Source: Candidatus Pacearchaeota archaeon (GTDB taxonomy: Archaea; Nanoarchaeota; Nanoarchaeia; Pacearchaeales; GW2011-AR1). Taken from it: DNA of 6,105 nt. Below the pieces are notes generated by a model. It did not search any database and was not told the DNA's origin. It was given only the letters and a program-made list of their open reading frames with translations. The position numbers were made by a program, and so were the translations under genes. Positions 1 through 4,889 of the stretch are shown here, piece by piece; position 1 is the first letter of the stretch, and each line of letters begins with the position of its first letter. The DNA lies in NCBI GenBank assembly GCA_002690445.1, contig NZER01000264.1:1-6105 (forward strand), read 5' to 3'.

Positions 1-1
1 A

Positions 2-79
2 AACACAAAGCCGAAAGGCATTAGAAATGATGTATTTATTCGTAGTAGAGTTCATACATTTAAGGAGAAAAAGAAATGA
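2..79 (+). CDS. C-terminal end of an upstream gene (partial)
   Basis: An open frame enters from the left edge and ends at a TGA that overlaps the next ATG in an ATGA arrangement. The same junction occurs four more times in this window, which is the main reason to believe the frame. The visible 25 residues are basic and end in KEKKK. No domain can be recognised from so little sequence. The alternative frame from base 1 stops at 22-24 and would leave a 51-nt gap before the next gene, which would be out of character here. Confidence 0.5.
   Translation, partial: NTKPKGIRNDVFIRSRVHTFKEKKK
64..67 (+). promoter_or_regulatory. Ribosome binding site of the 32-residue zinc ribbon gene
   Basis: GGAG lies 8 nt before the ATG at 76. 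It supports translation of a gene that would otherwise be dismissed as too short. Confidence 0.55.
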
Positions 80-174
80 ATTGTCCAAAATGTGGTGGCA
101 TGGTAGTAGCAACATTTGATTCGGAAGATACATTTGACGCTGAGTGCTTAGATTGTGGGTACAGTTGGAATTGA
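76..174 (+). CDS. 32-residue zinc ribbon mini-protein
   Basis: This tiny protein is almost wholly one predicted zinc site. C3-x2-C6 is followed after 17 residues by C24-x2-C27, with a glycine after each knuckle (CPKCGG and CLDCGY), the pattern of a rubredoxin-like or transcription-factor-type zinc ribbon. The linker is acidic (DSEDTFDAE). The ATG has a GGAG 8 nt upstream and overlaps the upstream stop by 4 nt, so coupled translation is likely. No catalytic residues are visible. A role in binding nucleic acid or a host protein is a general expectation for such folds and is not shown here. The gene is likely real because four Cys in correct spacing, a ribosome site and tight packing all agree. 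Confidence 0.7.
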   Translation: MNCPKCGGMVVATFDSEDTFDAECLDCGYSWN

Positions 175-179
175 CACAA

Positions 180-923
180 ATGAAAACGATAATGAAAAAA
201 CTAAAGATGTTTGAAGAACAACCAAAGAACGCTTTGCAACTGTCAAAGACATTCGATACTTTGAAAGAAGTTAAAGAGTTCGTGGGCGTTGAACTATTAT
301 CCAAGCCAAGTAAAATGGCAGAATATGGATTTAATATGCCAGCTACAAGATGTAAAGCTGGTAGCAAGATGGCAAAGATAAAGGGAACAGTATGCCACGA
401 TTGTTATGCACTAAAAGGTCGCTACACATTCCCTGTTGTTAAAAACACAATGGAAAAGAGGTATCAATTCGCAATAAATAGTCCATACTTCGTAGATATA
501 ATGTCGTATATTATAACCAAGAGAAGTAAGAAATTATTTCGCTGGTTTGATTCTGGAGATTTACAAAGCACAACAATGTTAGAACACATATGTAAAGTTG
601 CTCGTAATACTCCACACATAAGCCATTGGCTACCTACAAAGGAATGGAAAATTGTAGCAAGATTTGTTGAAGATGGTGGTAAAATACCAAAGAATCTATG
701 TGTTCGTGTATCTGGATTGTACGTAGATGGTGGATCGCCAGAAGATTTCGCTGAGAAATATGGTGTAACGACTTCTGATGTTCTTAATGGTAAAGACTTT
801 GACAAACTAAAACAAATACACCCTGTATTCAAATGCCCATCATCAAAGCAAGATAACTCATGCAAGGATTGTATCGCTTGTTATAAAAATGGTGTAAAGA
901 ACGTAACATATAGGTTTCATTGA
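180..923 (+). CDS. GP88-like phage protein with two Cys clusters
   Basis: The 247-residue product resembles the phage GP88 family (named for mycobacteriophage gene product 88), whose function is unknown. Visible signatures are C58, then C72-x2-C75-Y76 (VCHDCYA), a central RWFDSGDLQ at 121-129, HWLPTKE at 149-155, and a C-terminal C219-x8-C228-x2-C231-x2-C234 cluster. The CxxCYA motif, the aromatic-DSGD segment and the final Cys-rich tail come in the order I recall for this family. The Cys content suggests zinc or an iron-sulfur cluster. There is no CxxxCxxC radical-SAM motif. An in-frame GTG at 144 would run 31 nt into the preceding zinc ribbon gene, so the ATG at 180, five bases after that gene's stop, is preferred, although it has no clear ribosome site. 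Another ATG at 192 is possible. The family call is from memory of motifs. Confidence 0.7.
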   Translation: MKTIMKKLKMFEEQPKNALQLSKTFDTLKEVKEFVGVELLSKPSKMAEYGFNMPATRCKAGSKMAKIKGTVCHDCYALKGRYTFPVVKNTMEKRYQFAINSPYFVDIMSYIITKRSKKLFRWFDSGDLQSTTMLEHICKVARNTPHISHWLPTKEWKIVARFVEDGGKIPKNLCVRVSGLYVDGGSPEDFAEKYGVTTSDVLNGKDFDKLKQIHPVFKCPSSKQDNSCKDCIACYKNGVKNVTYRFH

Positions 924-925
924 TT

Positions 926-1093
926 ATGGAAAACAAAGAGAGGAATAAGATTAGAATTGAACGGAATGACGCTACTACGTCTCACAATGGTAATATATTG
1001 GTGGAAGTTGAGAGTTCTGATCTCACAACTGAGGAACTAAAAGAACTTGCACTCGAAGTTGTAGATAGTATCAAGAGAAAAAGAAAGCTTTAA
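926..1093 (+). CDS. 55-residue charged protein of unknown function
   Basis: The gene starts 2 nt after the GP88-like stop and ends 7 nt before the membrane protein gene. The product begins with a basic stretch and a probable beta-hairpin (IRIERNDAT, then NILVEVESS). A predicted amphipathic helix follows from about residue 33 (DLTTEELKELALEVVDSIK), and the tail is very basic (KRKRKL). A small beta-beta-alpha fold with a basic tail could bind nucleic acid or a protein partner, but I do not recognise the family. Support comes from filling the space between neighbours exactly and from sensible amino-acid composition. Confidence 0.6.
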   Translation: MENKERNKIRIERNDATTSHNGNILVEVESSDLTTEELKELALEVVDSIKRKRKL

Positions 1094-1100
1094 ATAAGAT

Positions 1101-1358
1101 ATGAAAACTAAGATTATAATGAAAAAAGATTCAAGACGAAAGTCTATAATAGAAGTAACAACTGATGTAATTCTAGGTTGTGCAATAGCCACAGGCTTAA
1201 ACTATACAATACTACCACATTATATAGAAACAATAGAAACAGGCGATCCACTTGGTATGTTATCAATATCATTTTGGTATGTTGCTGTTAGTTTCATTAG
1301 AAAATACTGTATAAGAAGATGGTTTGCAAAGACAAAGATGTTCAACAGGTTTAAATAA
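1101..1358 (+). CDS. DUF7220-like two-helix membrane protein
   Basis: The 85-residue protein has a basic N-terminus (KKDSRRKS), a first membrane segment at about 17-39, a short loop containing GDPLG at 48-52, a second segment at about 52-68, and a basic tail (RKYCIRRWFAKTKMF). The order S-R-x-x-S-x-x-E, helix, loop, helix with S-x-x-R and then RRWF matches what I recall of the small phage membrane family DUF7220, which has no known function. Charge placement suggests both ends lie in the cytoplasm. It could be mistaken for a holin, but it is not next to any lysis gene. Its stop overlaps the next ATG by one base (TAATG). Confidence 0.7.
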   Translation: MKTKIIMKKDSRRKSIIEVTTDVILGCAIATGLNYTILPHYIETIETGDPLGMLSISFWYVAVSFIRKYCIRRWFAKTKMFNRFK

Positions 1359-1477
1359 TGATGAAAGAAACAATGATAGTGCAGATAGAAAACTGGATAA
1401 AGGTACATGAAAATATTGATTTCAAAAAAGCAGTAATATTACATGGGAATGGACATTGGGTAAAGGTAGGAGATTAG
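1358..1477 (+). CDS. 39-residue hypothetical protein
   Basis: The ORF starts in a TAATG junction with the membrane protein gene and ends 4 nt before the phosphoesterase gene, leaving almost no unused sequence. The product is short with a probable amphipathic helix (ENWIKVHENIDFKKAV) followed by a beta-like end containing LHGNGHWVKVGD. A second ATG follows directly at 1361 and a third at 1373, so the exact start is uncertain. There is no Cys cluster and no recognisable domain. Its last bases carry the ribosome site of the next gene. It may simply be a coupling ORF, but the codons look ordinary. Confidence 0.5.
   Translation: MMKETMIVQIENWIKVHENIDFKKAVILHGNGHWVKVGD
1469..1472 (+). promoter_or_regulatory. 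Ribosome binding site of the phosphoesterase gene
   Basis: GGAG, within AGGTAGGAG, lies 9 nt before the ATG at 1482. It sits inside the end of the 39-residue ORF and supports 1482 as the start. Confidence 0.5.
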
Positions 1478-1481
1478 AATT

Positions 1482-2348
1482 ATGTATGATAAAATAGAAA
1501 TAATAAAACTAGACAAACTAGGCTTGAAAAGAGATTCAAGCATATTCTATGAAGAAATTACCGATGAACAAGTAGGTAATATCGGTTGTAGAGAAGATAA
1601 AATAGCAAAGAGGTCAAAGTATATACGAAATACTCCAAACAGATTTACGCTATTTGGTGGGGATCAGATTGACGCAATCTCTCCACTTGATAGAAGATTC
1701 AATCGTGAAACAGAAGTAGAGTTTGACTTTGATCAACAAAGAGCAAAATGGCAGAAACTACATCAAGCATTGTTTGAAGTTCATAAGAAACAAACTATAA
1801 AATCTACTTGGATTTCTTCGCCTGAAGAAAATTACAAACATGAGGGTATAAATGAAAAGGTTTGGGGTTTATTATGGGGTAACCATGAATATAAAATACC
1901 ATACCTAACAAAAAGTTTGATTGATAATCAGTTTTGCAAACAAAACCAACTACATTTCTTAGGAGCTAAATGTATGATAGGCTTAAGAGTAATGTGGAAG
2001 AATGAAATTCTACATGAATGGTCTTTAGCCATAATGCACGGATCAGGTGGTGGAACTGTGGAAAATATGTTTAAAGGTATGAAACAAAATTGGGAAGCTG
2101 ACGCTTACTTTTGTAGCCACTTACATCAAAAGAAAATTCAACCTGAGATAGTCTATGCGTTTGATTGGAGAACAGGTAGAGTATATCAGAAAGATATAAT
2201 ATTAGTTAATACTGGATCGTTCCAAGAGCCAATAACTAATGATGTTGATGGATATATGGATAGAAAGAATAGTATAATAGCAACAGGTGTAGGAACTTCA
2301 ACAGTAGAGTTTAATGGTTATGATGGATCAATGAAAGGTCATCTATAA
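1482..2348 (+). CDS. Calcineurin-like metallophosphoesterase
   Basis: The 288-residue protein shows the ordered motifs of the two-metal calcineurin-like phosphoesterases: GGDQIDA at 59-65 (motif II, Asp61), GNHE at 133-136 (motif III, metal ligand Asn134 and catalytic His135), MHGSGGG at 185-191 (His186), and SHLH at 212-215 (motif V), followed by NTGSF at 243-247. Such enzymes hydrolyse phosphomonoesters or phosphodiesters, including nucleotides and DNA. Motif I, normally D-x-H, appears as D28-E29-Q30, placed about 30 residues before GD as expected. The first metal site may therefore be altered. A 71-residue charged segment separates motifs II and III. The enzyme is probably soluble, and the substrate cannot be read from the sequence. 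GGAG 9 nt upstream supports the start, and the stop overlaps the next ATG by one base. Confidence 0.85.
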   Translation: MYDKIEIIKLDKLGLKRDSSIFYEEITDEQVGNIGCREDKIAKRSKYIRNTPNRFTLFGGDQIDAISPLDRRFNRETEVEFDFDQQRAKWQKLHQALFEVHKKQTIKSTWISSPEENYKHEGINEKVWGLLWGNHEYKIPYLTKSLIDNQFCKQNQLHFLGAKCMIGLRVMWKNEILHEWSLAIMHGSGGGTVENMFKGMKQNWEADAYFCSHLHQKKIQPEIVYAFDWRTGRVYQKDIILVNTGSFQEPITNDVDGYMDRKNSIIATGVGTSTVEFNGYDGSMKGHL

Positions 2349-2641
2349 TGAAACAAAAGAAACAAAGACATCAAGTTAGAAGAAATCTGACATTCCCTAC
2401 AACAAAACTAGGAGATGTAGAGATAGTCCAACCTAGAATACAACAGGTATTAGAATCAATTACTATTGGAGATTTGGTGTACTCAGGTATTATAATGAAA
2501 AGGTTTGGTTGGAATAAAAGAAGATCGTTAGAATACCTAGACAAACTAGAATTTCAGGGGTATCTTACTTCAAAGAAAGAATTAATAAAATCCTCAAAGG
2601 GATTTGTGACACCAGCAAGAGTATTCAAAAGAATAAAATGA
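2348..2641 (+). CDS. Small basic winged-helix-like protein, possible DNA-binding regulator
   Basis: The 97-residue protein has a very basic N-terminal arm (KQKKQRHQVRR) and a C-terminal part that reads like a winged helix. A first helix lies around 30-39. A helix-turn-helix-like stretch follows at about 45-71 (IIMKRFGWNKRRSLEYLDKL, then EFQGYL). The wing is a basic hairpin (SKKELIKSSKGFVTPARVF). The RFGWNKRRSLEYLDKLE pattern recalls the recognition helix of winged domains such as the FtsK gamma domain, but this is inference from appearance and the family is not identified. A sequence-specific DNA-binding or regulatory role is the best guess. The gene is coupled on both sides, by TAATG with the phosphoesterase and ATGA with the next zinc protein. 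Confidence 0.6.
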   Translation: MKQKKQRHQVRRNLTFPTTKLGDVEIVQPRIQQVLESITIGDLVYSGIIMKRFGWNKRRSLEYLDKLEFQGYLTSKKELIKSSKGFVTPARVFKRIK

Positions 2642-2757
2642 AATGCCGTAACTGTTTGAAAGAGAACGTTAGGCTTATGCACAGCAAGAGATGGATATGG
2701 AAACATGATTGGTATGAATGTCCTGATTGTAAATATGAATGGGAGTATGAGAAGTGA
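2638..2757 (+). CDS. 39-residue zinc knuckle mini-protein
   Basis: The protein has two Cys pairs, C3-x2-C6 and C28-x2-C31 (CRNC and CPDC), separated by a basic and aromatic linker containing four Trp or Tyr residues. The second knuckle followed by KYEWEYEK looks like the end of a zinc ribbon. Four Cys in two CxxC pairs within 39 residues strongly suggests one bound zinc ion. The ATG lies within the stop of the winged-helix gene (ATGA) and the stop overlaps a GTG start downstream, so all three are probably translated by coupling. No clear ribosome site precedes the ATG. The specific function is unknown. Confidence 0.65.
   Translation: MKCRNCLKENVRLMHSKRWIWKHDWYECPDCKYEWEYEK
2741..2745 (+). 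promoter_or_regulatory. Ribosome binding site that decides a GTG start
   Basis: GGGAG lies 8 nt before the GTG at 2754, inside the end of the 39-residue zinc protein gene. It supports the unusual start of the following gene, which has no in-frame ATG before its Cys motifs. Confidence 0.5.
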
Positions 2758-2906
2758 CAACATTAATATTCTTAGACCCTTTTGATAATCCAAAAACAAA
2801 GAGGTGTAGGATTTGCCTACGTGGTAAATATGGTGTACGTAATGGTTGGATTTGTGGTAAATGTTATGACAGGAATTATAATCCATACGTATCGAGGTTA
2901 ATATAA
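2754..2906 (+). CDS. 50-residue zinc finger mini-protein with GTG start
   Basis: C18-x2-C21 and C34-x2-C37 (CRIC and CGKC) with a 12-residue loop form a compact predicted zinc site, preceded by a hydrophobic start (TLIFLDPFDN). The loop KYGVRNGWI has the glycine-aromatic character of a treble clef or zinc ribbon. No ATG is available, and the GTG overlaps the upstream stop by 4 nt and has GGGAG 8 nt upstream. The stop forms TAATG with the Nmad1-like gene, whose GAGGT ribosome site lies inside this ORF. The first knuckle shares the C-x2-C-L pattern with three other mini-proteins in the window. Function unknown. Confidence 0.6.
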   Translation: MTTLIFLDPFDNPKTKRCRICLRGKYGVRNGWICGKCYDRNYNPYVSRLI

Positions 2907-3241
2907 TGACAACATTAAAGAAAGTTCTTAAAGAACACAATAGATTATGCAAGAACGCATACAATATGGTGGAGAAAAAGGGTGCTGACTATAACAGAAA
3001 ACAGCAAAAAGATGGAGACACATTATACAATCTATCAGTAGCGAAGCAATTAGACATTGTAGATAGTGTTACAAAGTCTATACTTGTTAGAATATCTGAT
3101 AAGATGATGAGATTAGTATCTCTAACAGGCGATCCTAAAGTAAATCCAGAAGTTAAAGATGAGAAAATATCTGATACTATTGAAGATACTATAAACTATC
3201 TCGTCTACTTGTATTGTAAATACCAAGAGGAAAGAAAATGA
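2906..3241 (+). CDS. Nmad1/DUF1599-like all-alpha protein (MazG-like)
   Basis: The 111-residue, mainly helical protein resembles the DUF1599 domain, also called nucleotide modification associated domain 1, which is common in tailed phages and related in fold to MazG-type NTP pyrophosphatases. Visible signatures are KKGADYNRK at 24-32, the central helix with KMMRLVSL at 66-73, a KDE at 84-86, and the acidic helix SDTIEDTINYLVYLY at 89-103, which supplies the Asp/Glu residues expected to hold magnesium. Family knowledge ties the domain by gene context to base modification or nucleotide-pool control; the exact reaction is not proven. Length fits a single complete domain. GAGGT 7 nt upstream and a TAATG junction support the start. 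An ordinary MazG-like pyrophosphatase is the main alternative. Confidence 0.7.
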   Translation: MTTLKKVLKEHNRLCKNAYNMVEKKGADYNRKQQKDGDTLYNLSVAKQLDIVDSVTKSILVRISDKMMRLVSLTGDPKVNPEVKDEKISDTIEDTINYLVYLYCKYQEERK

Positions 3242-3411
3242 AAGAAAACTTAGATCACTTACCAAAAGAATGTGAAGTATGTGGAGAAGATATTGAAAAT
3301 ATCCATCGAATGTATCGGAGCATGGGTTTCTGTGAGAAGCATTGGTGTGAAAATGCTAACGCTTGTTATGAAGAATGGAAGATGACAGGAGAGGTTATAG
3401 GAAGATGGTAA
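3238..3411 (+). CDS. 57-residue zinc finger mini-protein (CCCH type)
   Basis: Probable zinc ligands are C12-x2-C15 (CEVC) and C32-x2-H35 (CEKH), 16 residues apart. Further Cys residues at 37 and 43 could take part or form a second partial site. The FC-x2-HW ending is typical of small treble-clef fingers where the last ligand is His. A short acidic and Trp-containing tail follows. AGAGG 7 nt before the ATG and the ATGA junction with the Nmad1-like gene support the start. Its stop overlaps the next ATG by 7 nt. It sits between an enzyme-like gene and an unknown one, and its function cannot be inferred. Confidence 0.65.
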   Translation: MKENLDHLPKECEVCGEDIENIHRMYRSMGFCEKHWCENANACYEEWKMTGEVIGRW

Positions 3412-3809
3412 CACCAAGAGATGAAGTTGAACGTTACATAGAACTATATGTTATTTGGGATAAGAAAACCTACGGTAAAAATCACAAGAGAATATCGCCA
3501 CCATCTGCATACTTTTCGTGGCATAAATTTGCACGTAAGAATGGTGTAGATGATCAGTGGGCAAGAATTATGGAGCCATCTAGGCAGAAGAGAGGTACTG
3601 AAAAAATGGCAAAGGAAATTGGCGTTCTGGATAAGGATGATTATCTTTGGACAAGAACATTACATTATGGTTTAATCTTTGACGAGTTATGGCGAAAAAG
3701 AAATGGATATACTTTAGAAGAAAAGTATAAAGATTGGTTAAAGAGAAACCCAGAAGCTTCGTATCGTGTACGTGGAGATTTAGATAAGAATTATGAAAGT
3801 AATATTTAA
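3405..3809 (+). CDS. Trp-rich hypothetical protein, 134 residues
   Basis: I do not recognise this family. The protein has six Trp (19, 39, 52, 82, 96, 111) and many Tyr. It reads as a run of helices with a basic middle (residues 55-70) and a charged tail (RVRGDLDKNYESN). There are no Cys residues, membrane segments or obvious catalytic motifs. An in-frame ATG at 3375 would add ten residues but overlap the preceding gene by 37 nt. The ATG at 3405, in a 7-nt ATGGTAA overlap like another in this window, is preferred. The even spread of aromatic residues suggests a compact globular protein and not a spurious frame. Its stop lies 17 nt inside the metallopeptidase-like gene. Confidence 0.65.
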   Translation: MVTPRDEVERYIELYVIWDKKTYGKNHKRISPPSAYFSWHKFARKNGVDDQWARIMEPSRQKRGTEKMAKEIGVLDKDDYLWTRTLHYGLIFDELWRKRNGYTLEEKYKDWLKRNPEASYRVRGDLDKNYESNI

Positions 3810-4311
3810 TGATCATGATGGGGATGATAGTTACTATGACAAAAAGTATGGTAATTATATAGTGTGGTTAGGTAAGAAAGGTAATCGTGAAACTAATAAA
3901 ATGCATGAGCTCGCACACATAAATCTCGGAACAGATACAGATGAAGCTCGTAAGATGGTGCTTAGGTGGGGGTTGAAATCAAAGTTACCATCGAATGACA
4001 AGACTTGTAAACTCATCGCTGATTTATTCTTCTCTACTTGGAATGTACTGGAGGATGAGAGAGTTGAATCTTTCTCGCCACGTTTGTTTAAGCAACACAA
4101 GAAAGACATGGGTAAAACAAAGACAAAGAAAATCGCAGAGTCCAACCCTGTAGAAGCGTTACTATGTGCTAGGTTTGATAGAGATGACCTCGTAGGCCCA
4201 GAGATAAAACAATACATTCTCGCAGCAAGACTCGTAAGTAAGGACAGAGTGTATGAGCTCGCAGAAGAATACATTAAAAGGTATTTAATTGATTACATCA
4301 GAAACGTTTAA
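3793..4311 (+). CDS. HELAH metallopeptidase-like protein (CobT-type, no VWA domain)
   Basis: The 172-residue protein carries HELAH at 38-42, a gluzincin-style HExxH zinc-binding and catalytic motif, and downstream NVLEDERVES at 84-93. The pair HExxH followed by an (I/L)EDxRxE helix is what I associate with the putative metallopeptidase domain of CobT-like proteins of phages and archaeal viruses, where the acidic helix may supply the third zinc ligand. Those proteins usually continue into a von Willebrand factor A domain; here the product ends after a helical C-terminus with no MIDAS DxSxS motif. It could be a minimal peptidase or a structural relative. A 17-nt overlap with the upstream gene links translation. 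GGAG at 3774 is 15 nt from the start, which is distant. The gene is followed by the only sizeable gap. Confidence 0.65.
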   Translation: MKVIFNDHDGDDSYYDKKYGNYIVWLGKKGNRETNKMHELAHINLGTDTDEARKMVLRWGLKSKLPSNDKTCKLIADLFFSTWNVLEDERVESFSPRLFKQHKKDMGKTKTKKIAESNPVEALLCARFDRDDLVGPEIKQYILAARLVSKDRVYELAEEYIKRYLIDYIRNV

Positions 4312-4319
4312 AAGTAACA

Positions 4320-4338
4320 AAGAGTATAATAATATAGA
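4320..4338 (+). promoter_or_regulatory. Possible promoter element in the only sizeable gap
   Basis: The 32-nt gap 4312-4343 contains a TATAAT hexamer at 4325-4330 within an AT-only run. It matches a bacterial -10 box, but no TTGACA-like -35 is found 16-18 nt upstream. Read as an archaeal TATA box it lies only about 15 nt from the ATG, closer than the roughly 26 nt expected for a leaderless transcript. In AT-rich DNA this may be chance. Confidence 0.2.
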
Positions 4339-4343
4339 TTAAC

Positions 4344-4889
4344 ATGGAAAAATATAAATGTGAAAGTTGTGATGGTGTTTTTAGAACATCATTCCAATTG
4401 AGAAATCATTTCGGCATGGCACACCCAGCTGTGAAAACAGTTATTGTCGAAGTGGAACCTCCAATGATCAAACCTGTTTTGAATATTTGGTCTGGAGAAA
4501 TAGTTGACTGGGATCCTATGGAGCAAAAGTCTCGTAAGATGAAACCAGATGAACTGTGTACTGGGTGTGGTTGTAAAGCATACACACTTGAACATGGACA
4601 GCCAAAGTGTTATGGTAGTTGGACAACATGGGGATGTCACTACTCAATGAAATCCATAATGGATGATAGGAAGTGGTACAAGACACCATGTCGCAAGAGA
4701 AACACATACGTTTCAAAAATCCTAAACAAAAAAGAACGTAAGAAAATAATAAAAACTGTCGCTGGATTGGAGAGAGAAGTCTGGTCTGAGATATCGTGGA
4801 CTCCATTAGAGGAACTAGAGAAATGGCATGATGACAAACTTCGCACAGAAGTGAGGATGTTAGAACAAGTGAGGGCCGTAAATTGTTAA
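4344..4889 (+). CDS. C2H2 zinc finger protein with second Cys cluster
   Basis: The 181-residue protein opens with a textbook C2H2 finger: Y4-x-C6-x2-C9-x3-F13-x5-L19-x2-H22-x4-H27. Every hydrophobic core position of the classical finger is filled. A linker rich in Val and Pro follows (30-45). A second Cys region then has C72-x2-C75-x-C77, C89, C98-H99 and C116, enough ligands for one or two more zinc ions. The C-terminal third is helical and charged (KKERKKIIK, then EEIEK-like acidic and basic repeats) and could be a coiled coil. A role in binding DNA or RNA is reasonable for the finger but unproven. It is the first gene after the 32-nt gap and shows no ribosome site, so a leaderless or short-leader start is possible. 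Confidence 0.7.
   Translation: MEKYKCESCDGVFRTSFQLRNHFGMAHPAVKTVIVEVEPPMIKPVLNIWSGEIVDWDPMEQKSRKMKPDELCTGCGCKAYTLEHGQPKCYGSWTTWGCHYSMKSIMDDRKWYKTPCRKRNTYVSKILNKKERKKIIKTVAGLEREVWSEISWTPLEELEKWHDDKLRTEVRMLEQVRAVNC
4871..4874 (+). promoter_or_regulatory. Ribosome binding site that decides a TTG start
   Basis: GAGG, within GTGAGGG, lies 8 nt before the TTG at 4883. It is the best evidence for a non-ATG start of the helical protein, because no in-frame ATG or GTG fits. Confidence 0.45.

Noticed and set aside
10..19. GCC-GAAA-GGC mini-hairpin with a GNRA-type loop
   Set aside because: The stem is only three pairs and the bases are inside the probable upstream coding tail; it cannot be told from chance.
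144..179. In-frame GTG at 144 as the start of the GP88-like gene
   Set aside because: It would overlap the zinc ribbon gene through its second Cys knuckle and adds residues without family character; ATG 180 follows that stop by five bases.
464..865. Open frame on the - strand opposite the GP88-like gene (133 residues)
   Set aside because: No domain, and the + strand frame has family motifs through the same bases.
3289..3303. Perfect 6-bp inverted repeat GATATT/AATATC with 3-base loop
   Set aside because: It lies inside the coding sequence of the 57-residue zinc protein, is AT-rich and short, and has no T-run after it; probably chance.
3375..3404. ATG at 3375 as the start of the Trp-rich protein
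   Set aside because: It gives a 37-nt overlap and a highly charged ten-residue extension; ATG 3405 gives a 7-nt overlap typical of this window.
3855..4274. Open frame on the - strand opposite the HELAH gene (139 residues)
   Set aside because: Ser-rich shadow of a + strand gene with clear HELAH and EDERVE motifs.
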